A stretch of DNA of 64,000 bases from Epithemia pelagica (Eukaryota > Bacillariophyta > Bacillariophyceae > Surirellales > Surirellaceae), in the NCBI GenBank assembly GCA_946965045.2, contig OX337230.1, positions 2,914,001 to 2,978,000 of the forward strand. The letters are read 5' to 3'. Position 1 is the first letter of the stretch; each line of letters opens with the position of its first letter. The notes beneath the pieces are model-generated. The model was not told the DNA's origin. It did no database searches and saw nothing but the letters and a program-made list of their open reading frames with translations. Made by a program: the position numbers and the translations under genes. Positions 43,600 to 52,900 of this stretch are shown here, piece by piece.

Positions 43600-45693
43600 T
43601 TAGACATTCAAATGCATTGATTCGGATGCAGTGCATGTAGCAAACATCTCAAACTTTCCAGTTAGGAAATAATACATCTTTTTCCTGCACAATGATGCAT
43701 TCGAAAGGTCAAGGTTTTGCTCTGATTCCGTTGTCTTGAACATCCTATTCAAGAAAGCTAGATGGCCAGCTGCTGCAACGCTGCTACAAAGAATCGATGG
43801 GGAAGAGAATGCTATCATTTGCTCTGTGAAAAGCACCTTGTCCGCGACTCTCTTCAAACTTGGCACCCCACTTGTCATGTTCTCCCCAGCAAGCAAGGGC
43901 AATTTGAGGAGTGCGCATCCAGTGACAGCAAGAGTCTTGTCATCGACAGTCACATGATCATCTTTCGTCACAGCAGAGTGTCCAACGTAATCAAGTGTCC
44001 TGCATTCCAGAAGCATCGTTTTGGCATGTTTTCCGTAACTGAAAGATGATATCACATGGGTAATGACAATAATCACACCTCGTCGAACAAGTAGGAGGAC
44101 GATCGCTTCTTTCGCGGACTCGGTACCAAGCACCGAAAGCCAAGTCTGTGCTAGTTGGAGGAGGAGACATGCCCCTAGAAGAGGGACTGAGATTTCCAAT
44201 CGTTTGTCCGCAAGTGCATTTGATCGGAAAATCAACATGAACGAAGCTGCAATCGGATTCAGGACGCTTGCACTGGCAACAAGTGCAGCCCAATTCGATA
44301 CCGGTATCAAATAGATTTCCCAGCTTTGTGCGAACCAATAATGCACCACCTCGTCCGTGAGTACCAGAAACGCAATTATCACGATGTATCTCTTGGTATA
44401 CCACTGCGAGTTCTTCATCATTCCAGCTATCGTTTTGTCTGTATATGAAAACATGATGCTAAATAGTCCCACGAAGCAGCAAATGATTGGGATATACAAT
44501 GATATCCATTTATCATTTTTCGTTGAACCGAATGTGAATGCCAAAAGAACAGCTACAATGCAAATGTAGTTGGTTTTCAGCTCGGGTTCTTGTGGAATGG
44601 ATACGGTAACTGATGGAAGCAACGGCTCATGGGCAAGTTCTGAGGGCTCACCAAGATCTTCCGTATTTGCGTTGTTCGATATGACCACATCACTGTTGCT
44701 CGCTTCTTCGGGAATATCCGCCTCCTTTATCAGTGATTGGAGGATGGCCGCAACCCCAACAAGTAGAATACCAGTAGCGGCAGCTTGCACTGGAGGCCGA
44801 ACTCCAAACATGAGTGCTGGAAAGCAAAGACATTCGACCACTCGGCCCATCTTGAGAGCCCAATACCCAACTGTGGCAGTGGGTTCCAAGTAGAGACGCA
44901 CGCGACTGACAACATGCAGTAAAAATCCAACCGCCAGAGGGATGATTGGATGCCATGTGCATTCCCCAGTGAAAACTGGAATTGCTTGCAACAGTATACC
45001 AACTCCTCCAACCACGAATGAAACAAGGACAGCGGGTTTACTGCCAATTACAACTGGAAGGACTCGTTCTTTTGCCGATCCATCAAAAAGATCCTTGAAC
45101 ACTCCAACAATATTCATGTTGATGTCAATGCAGAAAATTGACAGAGCAGCAATGTACACCATTCGAGGTAGTCCGAAGACGTGATAGCTCTCGTCACCAC
45201 CATTGGTAGTGTTAGCAGGAACAGACACTACAAAGGCCCCATAAAGTGGACACAATGCAAGAGCCGCTGGCATGAGCAAATGATGAATCAATGAAATTTT
45301 CTTGAGGAAGGAGTACCATCTCGTCAGCAAAAACCAAAGAAAAGCCACCAGAGCAGACGAGGGAGAAATGACATAGGAGAGGGCACAAGTCAGTGCACCA
45401 CAGAAAACTCCGTTGACTAAAACAAAGTGAGGAGTGAACTTTCCCGCAGGAATAGGCCGAAATGAAGCATTGGTGGCATCGGTATCTCGATCTTCATAAT
45501 CATTGAATGATTGAATAGCAGTGGTGGCAAAGAATGCCATAATGGTCAGAAAGGCATAGTGCCATGGAGCAAGGTTCTGTTGGTCTTGAGTTGCAATGAA
45601 GGCTCCAACAAGGATAGCGGAAAGAGGAATTGGGAAATTGAAGACTCGGACAAGACTTAACCAAGACATGACGGCATCTTTAGCGGATGACAT
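43600..45693 (-). CDS. UbiA-family prenyltransferase with a large C-terminal membrane extension
   Basis: A single exon of 697 residues. The first ~310 residues are a UbiA-type intramembrane prenyltransferase: Asp motif 1 is NDYEDRDTDATN (NDxxDxxxD, residues ~64-75) and motif 2 is FKDLFDGSAKERVLPV, where the Mg2+-diphosphate is normally held. UbiA enzymes attach isoprenoid chains to aromatic acceptors such as quinone precursors, homogentisate or chlorophyllide. The usual length is ~300; here a further ~380 residues follow. They contain an acidic linker (ISNNANTEDLGEPSELAHEP), about six more hydrophobic segments and a soluble end. I do not recognise the extension. No plastid presequence is obvious. 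The gene is divergent from a type III polyketide synthase, which could make an aromatic acceptor; that link is an inference. Confidence 0.8.
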   Translation of the reverse strand: MSSAKDAVMSWLSLVRVFNFPIPLSAILVGAFIATQDQQNLAPWHYAFLTIMAFFATTAIQSFNDYEDRDTDATNASFRPIPAGKFTPHFVLVNGVFCGALTCALSYVISPSSALVAFLWFLLTRWYSFLKKISLIHHLLMPAALALCPLYGAFVVSVPANTTNGGDESYHVFGLPRMVYIAALSIFCIDINMNIVGVFKDLFDGSAKERVLPVVIGSKPAVLVSFVVGGVGILLQAIPVFTGECTWHPIIPLAVGFLLHVVSRVRLYLEPTATVGYWALKMGRVVECLCFPALMFGVRPPVQAAATGILLVGVAAILQSLIKEADIPEEASNSDVVISNNANTEDLGEPSELAHEPLLPSVTVSIPQEPELKTNYICIVAVLLAFTFGSTKNDKWISLYIPIICCFVGLFSIMFSYTDKTIAGMMKNSQWYTKRYIVIIAFLVLTDEVVHYWFAQSWEIYLIPVSNWAALVASASVLNPIAASFMLIFRSNALADKRLEISVPLLGACLLLQLAQTWLSVLGTESAKEAIVLLLVRRGVIIVITHVISSFSYGKHAKTMLLECRTLDYVGHSAVTKDDHVTVDDKTLAVTGCALLKLPLLAGENMTSGVPSLKRVADKVLFTEQMIAFSSPSILCSSVAAAGHLAFLNRMFKTTESEQNLDLSNASLCRKKMYYFLTGKFEMFATCTASESMHLNV

Positions 45694-46646
45694 GATGCGC
45701 TTTTATGACGGGACGGTGGTGGTGGTAGGGTCTTGAGACTGATATTAAGATCTACAGAGTGAATCAGGGCAAGTTCATGAAGTTGCCGAGCGTAGCAACC
45801 GAGACGACCGATACTTGACTAAATGCCCCAGTGCGATTTGGATTATGGTACATGAGGGATAGAATGCTCATTCCGTTTTTCCGGGCAGAACAAAGCGCCA
45901 CTAGCATTGTGAATTGATAATTGAAAACTCATGCATGGCGGCGATGTGGCTCTCCAGTCTCCATTTGTTAGTCCAGTAAGGTTCTAGACGGGTTCGAGGT
46001 TCGAGGCTCGAGTCCACGTCAATTATCAGAATTATTATTACACAATGCTATGAATGCTATGGCGCCTTGTCCGGGTGTCGGTGTCCCATGTCCCTGCCGA
46101 TGACGTCAGAGGGTGTGTCGATTCGCGTCAATATTATTGTGGATTGTGGAAATAGTCTTCCTTCATCAATGAACTTGACGAAAACCAGGAAATCATCTCC
46201 TACATGACGACGTCGTTTCTATGGTAGACGTGAATACGAAGAATTGGCTCTTTCTCTTCTCTCTCATTCTATTTGAAGATGTGCCCTGTTGGTAATTGGC
46301 AAACCCTTTGAGATCGCATCTCGCATCAAGTGTCAAGTGCTTTTGCATCCATCTCACTGTTGAAACGAAGACAATGGGCAAAGAGGGATTCCTTCATTCC
46401 CGAGTGTCGTAGCCAGATGGCCACATCTCCGTCACTCTAGTGACGTCGCACATGGCCAGGCCTATGAGTCATATGCGCAGGCCCTGATGTACGGAAAGGC
46501 AAATGACCCTTCCCTTTCCAGGGCCTCTCCTCGTGCTCATTCTTCGTAGCTAATCGATAAGGAAGTTGTTCTTCAAACAAGCGCGTTTTGCGTTGCATCA
46601 TTTGCACGCAACCTCTGTTGCTTTCACACTCACCGCAGAAGTAAAT
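45694..46646. promoter_or_regulatory. Divergent intergenic region between the UbiA and polyketide synthase genes
   Basis: 953 bp between two genes transcribed away from each other. Both promoters should be here. I see no gene. A direct repeat of GGTTCGAGG near 45991-46007 looks superficially like a tRNA T-arm but no cloverleaf surrounds it. Confidence 0.45.
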
Positions 46647-47978
46647 ATGCCGTTCTCATCACACAACGATCAGAACTCAACTACTCCTAATAACATGAAA
46701 AATCAACGCGCTTGCATACCCTTTCCTCTCGGAGGAGGAGTCAAGATTGTCGGTGCCCCTTCGGCTTCTTTCCAGAGAACGAATTCACACAGGAAGAAGT
46801 TGGACTGATGCTTGGTGTGAAGAATGAAAAAGTGTGGAAACTTCTTCGATGCAAGCATATTCGTACCAGAAGACTTCTTGCTTTGAAACATCCTGTTCCT
46901 GGGTCTTCCTCATCATGTGGTGTGTCAGCCCCAAACGCTGTGACGCGACAAGAACTCTTCCACGAAGGCTTCCAAACATTTGGGATGGACGCCGTCCTCA
47001 ACGCACTCTCGGAAGCTCACATGATGGCCAGTCAGATCGACATAATAGCCAGTGTGACGAGTACAGGACTAGCTCTTCCGGGACTGTCTGCCATGCTGAT
47101 GCGAAGAATACCGTTCAAGAGAGATACACAACGAACGGACATTGTTGGTATGGGTTGCAATGCTGGACTAAGTGGCCACAATGATGTTGCAAAGTCTGGC
47201 CAGATCTAGAAATAGATCTTGCTTCGGTTTGCTACTTTGTTTCGAAACAAACAGTACTATGTTCGTCTCTGGGGACACCACAGGCAACGGCATTGTAAAT
47301 TCACTTTTTGGTGATGGTGCTGTGGCCCTCATCTTGGAAGCTACACCTGATGACAAGGACATTACACCAAGCATTGGCTCGCAACCAAGCCACGTACCTA
47401 CTACCCCTTCTCCGAGTATCTGGCTGTCTGACTTTGAGTCCTACACTTTACCGGAGTACTTTGAAGACATGCTCTATGCCGTGGATGCGGAATCAAAGCT
47501 GCAGCATTTTTTGCTCAGCAAGCGGATTCCAATGGCTATGGGTGAAAGTGCTTGTCTACCAGTGCGGAAACTGCTGGCACGTCATGGATTGGAGCCAACG
47601 GATGTGGACCACTGGGTATCTCATGCTGGGGGAGCCAAGGTTATGGAGCTTGTTGCCCAAGGACTCGGCATCAATGTCGAAGGTCACATGCGGCACACAC
47701 TCAGTGTGATGCGGGACTACGGAAATCTCTCGAGTGGCTCCTTTCTGGTCAGCCTGAAACGGCTGTTTGAGGAACATGATCGGATTGGGAACATGACTCA
47801 TGGGGATAAAATGATCCTTCTCTCTATGGGCCCCGGGGCAACCATTGAAGTGGCTTTTGCAGTTGTCGATGGAAACGAAGGGAACGGGCCATCATTTCGA
47901 CGACATGGCATGAATGCTCACCCAATTGGCAGTCAAAAGCAGGTACTGGAATCCGAGAGATACCATCGAACTAGTTAG
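46647..47978 (+). CDS. Type III polyketide synthase (DpgA-like), interrupted by two frameshifts
   Basis: The ATG at 46647 opens a frame that reads GGGVKIVGAP and then leaves the family frame near 46760-46770. The family continues in a second frame (PENEFTQEEVGLML to VGMGCNAGLSG) up to about 47165-47180, then returns to the first frame (GLLLCFETNS to the stop at 47976-47978). The two shifts compensate each other. All three catalytic residues of the thiolase fold can be seen: Cys in GMGCNAG, His in HWVSHAGG, Asn in RDYGNLSSG. The GPG motif (LSMGPGATIE) is also intact. Such enzymes condense malonyl-CoA into aromatic or pyrone products; GMGCNAG resembles the DpgA subgroup. Either the gene died recently or the assembly has two single-base errors. 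Confidence 0.75.
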
Positions 47979-48414
47979 ACCAAACATTTGGTACAAGCAT
48001 AATGTACTCCAATCTCCTTGGAGTACTCCTATGTTATACTCAGGGTTAACGCCATTCGTAAGCGAGTAGCGTATAGCTGTCTCCCATATAAGCGAGACAG
48101 CTATACGCTACTCGCTTAACTTCGACTTTCATTAACTTCATCAAAAACCAAATTCTGTCAAATCTGACTTCTTCGTTGGAAAGATCTTGAAATTCTGAAT
48201 AACTTCATTTATGGTAGTCTACAGTAAATACACAGTCATTAGCGTGATATTTCGCTTTGAAAAATTGACGATTTTCCTCAATTTTGTTCATTTCGATCAT
48301 CCTTCGCCCATGGCCCAACTTTGTACTCTTATACATATCTACCATTTGGGCCAATCGTTGCAGGATTCTCCATTCCGACGGTCCATATAGTGAAGAAGAC
48401 GTCCACGAAAGGCA
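47979..48414. other. Space between the polyketide synthase gene and the piggyBac transposase, including the left transposon end
   Basis: Holds a short hairpin at 48004-48026 (GTACTCCAA ... TTGGAGTAC), which may lie in the polyketide synthase 3' UTR, and the left piggyBac terminus from 48046. From 48119 to 48414 is the 5' leader of the transposase gene, with no other feature seen. Confidence 0.6.
48050..48118. repeat. Left terminal inverted repeat and hairpin of the piggyBac element
   Basis: CGCCATTCGTAA at 48050-48061 is the outer repeat. Positions 48059-48083 and 48094-48118 form a perfect 25-bp inverted repeat with a 10-base loop. Confidence 0.85.
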
Positions 48415-49187
48415 ATGTCGTCTGCAGTTGTACCTACGGAGAACGACGATCACGAGTCCTCACAGCAGAATTCGTCACAGTCACTCCTCGATGAAGATAC
48501 TGATCAACCCGTCGCACCTCGAGCCCATACCTATCCAGATTCTTCCCAACCTATTGGTAGAGATCATCACCAACCTCATGTTGACAATGATCAAGATGAT
48601 GCTGTCGCTATTTCTGCATCACCACAACCAATAGCGAATGCGGATGGCGAGCCACCCGTCGATGCTGAGCGACCTGTTCCACCTCCACCTCCACACCCTG
48701 TCGGAAATATTGCACAAGGACAAGAAACAAATACCGAGACACAAGAACTATTACCCGAAGGGGAAAGTCTTCCGGCCCATTTGCCCGAACGAGGTCAATC
48801 CACTAAGCCACGTTCCCGATTTAGCTACTCGAAACGGTATCTCGTCTCACCTGACGATTTTTGGATTCATCCAAACTTCCACGAGGAATTTTGTCGTCGC
48901 TTTCGTCCCAACCCTACAAACCGTCCTATAAATCTCGTTGGGAAAATTGCAGAGTGTCCTACGAAGAAGAATGGAAATGTATATTCCATTGTATGGGACA
49001 ATTCAACACTCTCATCTCTCGAGGTTCCACAGAATTGGATCAAATCTCAATTCACCTCCAACTCGACAGTAAAAGACAAACTTTGTCAATGTATTCAAGA
49101 ATACAACCCAAGTCAACATGGCCAGGGAAACCAACCATCTCAAACACAACAATCGCAACAAACAAGCCAGTTGCAAACGCACCAACC
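48415..49187 (+). CDS. piggyBac transposase, N-terminal part (split by copia insertion)
   Basis: The ATG at 48415 opens a frame of 257 whole codons plus two bases before the copia LTR at 49188; in the present sequence it runs 40 bases into the LTR. The first ~140 residues are Asp/Pro/Gln-rich and disordered. A compact region near 145-215 (SKRYLVSPDDFWIHPNFHEE and IVWDNSTLSSLEVPQNWI) could be a small chromo- or Tudor-like fold, but I cannot name it with confidence. The frame continues in register with the part after the second target duplication at 57488-57492, so both parts belonged to one protein of about 1150 residues. As it stands this part alone lacks the catalytic domain. Confidence 0.75.
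49183..49187. repeat. Target-site duplication CAACC, left copy
   Basis: CAACC directly abuts the TG end of the left LTR, and the same five bases follow the CA end of the right LTR at 57488-57492. Five bp is the usual copia duplication size. Confidence 0.9.
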
Positions 49188-49945
49188 TGATAAACTTCTC
49201 TCGATTCAACAGGGGTTAGACAGGTAGGTAGGATAGGTAAAAGGCTCGCTGAGCCAACAATCGAATCACCAACCGATACAACAATCCTCCACGGGTCAGA
49301 GAAGAGTTGCAAGTCGAAGTCCGCCGTGGGTGGGGGCAGTCGGTCCACTGATAAGAGGTTAGTCTTAAGATGAGTGTTAAAATGGTGATATTAATGATTG
49401 TGAGACGATTACTAACTAAGGTGGTTGATGGTGCCGAAGTCCTGGCTCTTGTATACGGCCATGGATCTGGTGTGATAGGTCCTCACTGGTTGGAGTAGAC
49501 CGGCATTGGTGTATATTGAATGTATAGGGTGATGGATAACATGTATGGGATGCAACAGCTCTTGCTTTGTCGTGGTATAAGTCTTGTCCTGGGCACGTTG
49601 CTGTTTGCATTCTTGGATTTGTGGGAACAGAGATATGGTCTCGCGTGATCGTGATTCGTGCTTTGATTACATAGACCGTTAGGTCGAATCGTGGATGCGC
49701 GTACTCGGATAGTAGAGGCGCGCACTTGATAGTTTTGGGCGCGCAGGTGTTGGGCCATAGTTAATATCCGAGCGGTCGCCGATAACGCGTGCAATGCGAG
49801 CATGCCGTGGCCAAATTTATACTTCCGCGAGCATGCCGACATTCTTTTCTCACTTTTAGGAAAATGTCATCGGATGCCATAAAATACTAGCATCATTCGA
49901 TGAGTTGTAGGTTTCGCCACCTAGTTTTCGGTGAGAATCCTAACA
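49188..49945 (-). repeat. 3' LTR of the copia element (758 bp)
   Basis: Same length as the right LTR and nearly identical to it; I count differences at only about two positions (gagccAacaatcg/gagccGacaatcg and gcgcaGgtgttg/gcgcaCgtgttg). Read on the minus strand it starts TGTTAGGATTC and ends GTTTATCA. Confidence 0.92.
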
Positions 49946-52900
49946 CTCCCCACAATTCGTCGAATGAGGATTGTCAATTCCCTCATCACTTTCCTGGATT
50001 TTTCCTCTCCAGAATAACAAAGATCTGAGCATGGGCCAAACTGCGGCGAATTCCCAATGTTTACTGAGGATATCAGCTGGGTTTGTCTTTCCATCTTTCC
50101 AGTAGAATGCGACGTACTTTGCAGCGATAGCTTCACGGACTCGGTGATAGGATAGGAGATGGTGCCTCTTGGAGATGATTGAGTGTGGTGTGGTGCTATT
50201 GATAACGACAGAGCGGTTATCTCCAAACATGTAACTCTTCTCTCGCAGAGGGACTCCCAAGTATTGGAGTGTAAGGCGTAGCTCCGTGATCTGATCAACT
50301 GCAGTCCTTGCGGCAACAAATTCAGATCCATACGTGGCTGTTTCCACTGTGGCTTGTCGCTTACTGTACCAGTCCACGGGTGTACCATTTACAAAATGCA
50401 GGATGGCTGTAACTGCTTTCCCAGTAACCATATCATGCATGAGATTTGCGTCGACATAATGTATAGTTGTCACAAAACGCCCAAGTGGGGTTGGACAGTC
50501 CTCAGGGATACGTTCCTTGGCGTCCATGTATACGGTACGACTCCAATCGTATTCTTGGATAGGTAAAGCTGATAAATCTGGCTCCCCAGTGCGGAATCTG
50601 ATAGACCCATCAGGAAATGACATGAGGTATCCATAGATGCGTTTAGCTCGCTTCAAATGACCAATCCTTGGAGCGGCTCTGAACCTTGATAGAGTCATGG
50701 TAGCAGGAAAGACATCAAAACGGCCAATGGTAATTAGCCATTGCAGTTGTCCAATAAGAGTCTGGAAATGCTGGGTCCCTTCTTCATCTAAGAGCTCAGA
50801 GTCATTGAGTTCAGGATGATTGTTAGCAATGACTGGCGGCTTTGCTTTCTTGGGTTTCTCATTGAACAATCGTTCATAGGTATCCATCATCTTCTCGATG
50901 TACTTTCGTGGGTCAGACACAAGTGTACCGTCTGGATCTTTGGTATAACGACACCCCAAATGATACTCGATAGGTCCGACTCCTTTGAGTTTGAAGTTGT
51001 ATTTTTCTGTAAAGATCTTGCAGACAGCTTCAGGGTCCATGGCAACGATAGCTAAGTCATCAACATATACAGCGATATATTCATAACAGTCTTCTCCAGG
51101 AGCCTTCTTCATCCAAATATCAGGGTCAGCCTTGCTTGGAGAAAATCCCATATCAATGAGAACATCAAACAGTTTGTCATGCCAGCGAGCACCTGAGGAT
51201 TTGAGACCATATAATGCCTTGTAGATGATCAAGATATGTCCTTCTAACTCCTTGAACTCTGGTCCTGCAATGATGAAAATCTTCTCTCCTGTCAATGCTT
51301 CTAGGTATGCGTTCCCAATATCTGCTCCCCATATTTCCATGTCGTTCATGGTTCCAAGAAATATGGCAATGCGAAGGTTGCGAATGGAGACAACCCCTGA
51401 ATAGATGGTCTCAATGGGTTCCTTGGTGAGATGTCCATCTGCGACAAGTCGTGCCTTGTGCCTTCCGTCATGCTTGACATCAAAGACCAGATGTACTCTT
51501 ATCTTATGATATCCTTCTGGTGCATTGGCCAATTTCCCATTAATGAACTTGGCTTTTCCATGGTCCTTGAAAGTGTTATACGATTGGATCTGTGAGAGTT
51601 CCAATTCTGTTGCGTCTTGCCATTTCGTGTTCCCAAATTGCTTGTCTAGTTCCACTGCTTCTTCATAGGTGCGAGGTACTTGGAAACCAAACTTGTACTT
51701 GATAGAGCGACGAACTTGTTTGATCCTGGATTGTTTAGCTGCTCGAATGAGTCTTTTGCTCGTCTTGAAGTATCGCTTGAGATGTTTCCATCCAGGTAGA
51801 TCCAGCAAACCATTTTTCTTGGCATAGATGGCGACTGTGATGGGGTCATCATTTGCAATAAGAGATAGAGGTTCGTATGTCGTCTCCCCAGTCTCCCAAT
51901 CAACAAGGACATTATCTTTACTCCCTTTATAGTCTGGGTCGCTTGAGTTCAAAGGTCCTTGGTGTGCAATAACGTCTCTGAATCGGAAGAGACTATCCCC
52001 TGTCGTTTGGGCTTGATTATCCCTTTCAATGTATTCCATGAGCTGGTTGTAGGAGATCATCTCATCAACATTGGAGTTAGACTTGCGAAAGATATATTTG
52101 AGTCGATCTTCTTGTTTGGTTGCATCTTGTTCCAGGTCGACAACTCGTTTGATTACTCGTGCTCGGTGGCGCTCCCCATTCTCTTCAGTGTCACAAAGGA
52201 ATGTGCGTCCAACTAAATCGTCGTAGTCAATTGTTGGCATAGGTGTGGATGGGTCTTCACTTCTGCTGCGAATAAAGACAGTGTCACCTTGCTTGTCAGT
52301 GGGTTTATGCGGCGACTCCTCCCCTGAAGAGATATCCACACGAAGGTTGGGGGTAGTGGAGGCAACGCGACGGACAGCGGAACGGTAGATGATGACGTTG
52401 TCGGCAGTGAGGATCTTCCAAGTAAAGGCATCACCAACATTGTGGGCAAAACCAACCCAGTGGCCAATCTTCTCGTCGGGAGACGAAGGGTAAGAACCGG
52501 ATGTAGGTTCAGAAGGGTCGACACGATAGTAGACCTCATCCCAGAAAGGAAAGAAAAGGAGATGGGTAATGTCGGGTGGGGTACCGGTAAGAGCCTCAAG
52601 AGGGGTGCGGCCAGAGTGGGTGGGAGAGGAAGTGTGATTGAGGAGGTCACACACATATTCTAAACAAAGTAACCATGCAGAAGCAGGGCAACCAGAGGCA
52701 TTCATGATAGCATTGGTCATACGCTTAACGGTCTGGTAGCGGTTCTCAGCTTTGTTCTGGTGTTGATGATAGGGCTCGGAACGGTATTCACCAATCAGAA
52801 GGGTGCGAAGAATATCCTTGACCTTGTGGGAAATAAGTGACGAACCACCATCACTGATCAAAGTCTCCATGACACCACGTGTACGAATGTTATCCTGGAG

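Noticed and set aside
45985..46016. tRNA-like GGTTCGAGG sequence
   Set aside because: Only a T-arm-like string, repeated directly; no acceptor stem, D-arm or anticodon arm can be drawn around it.
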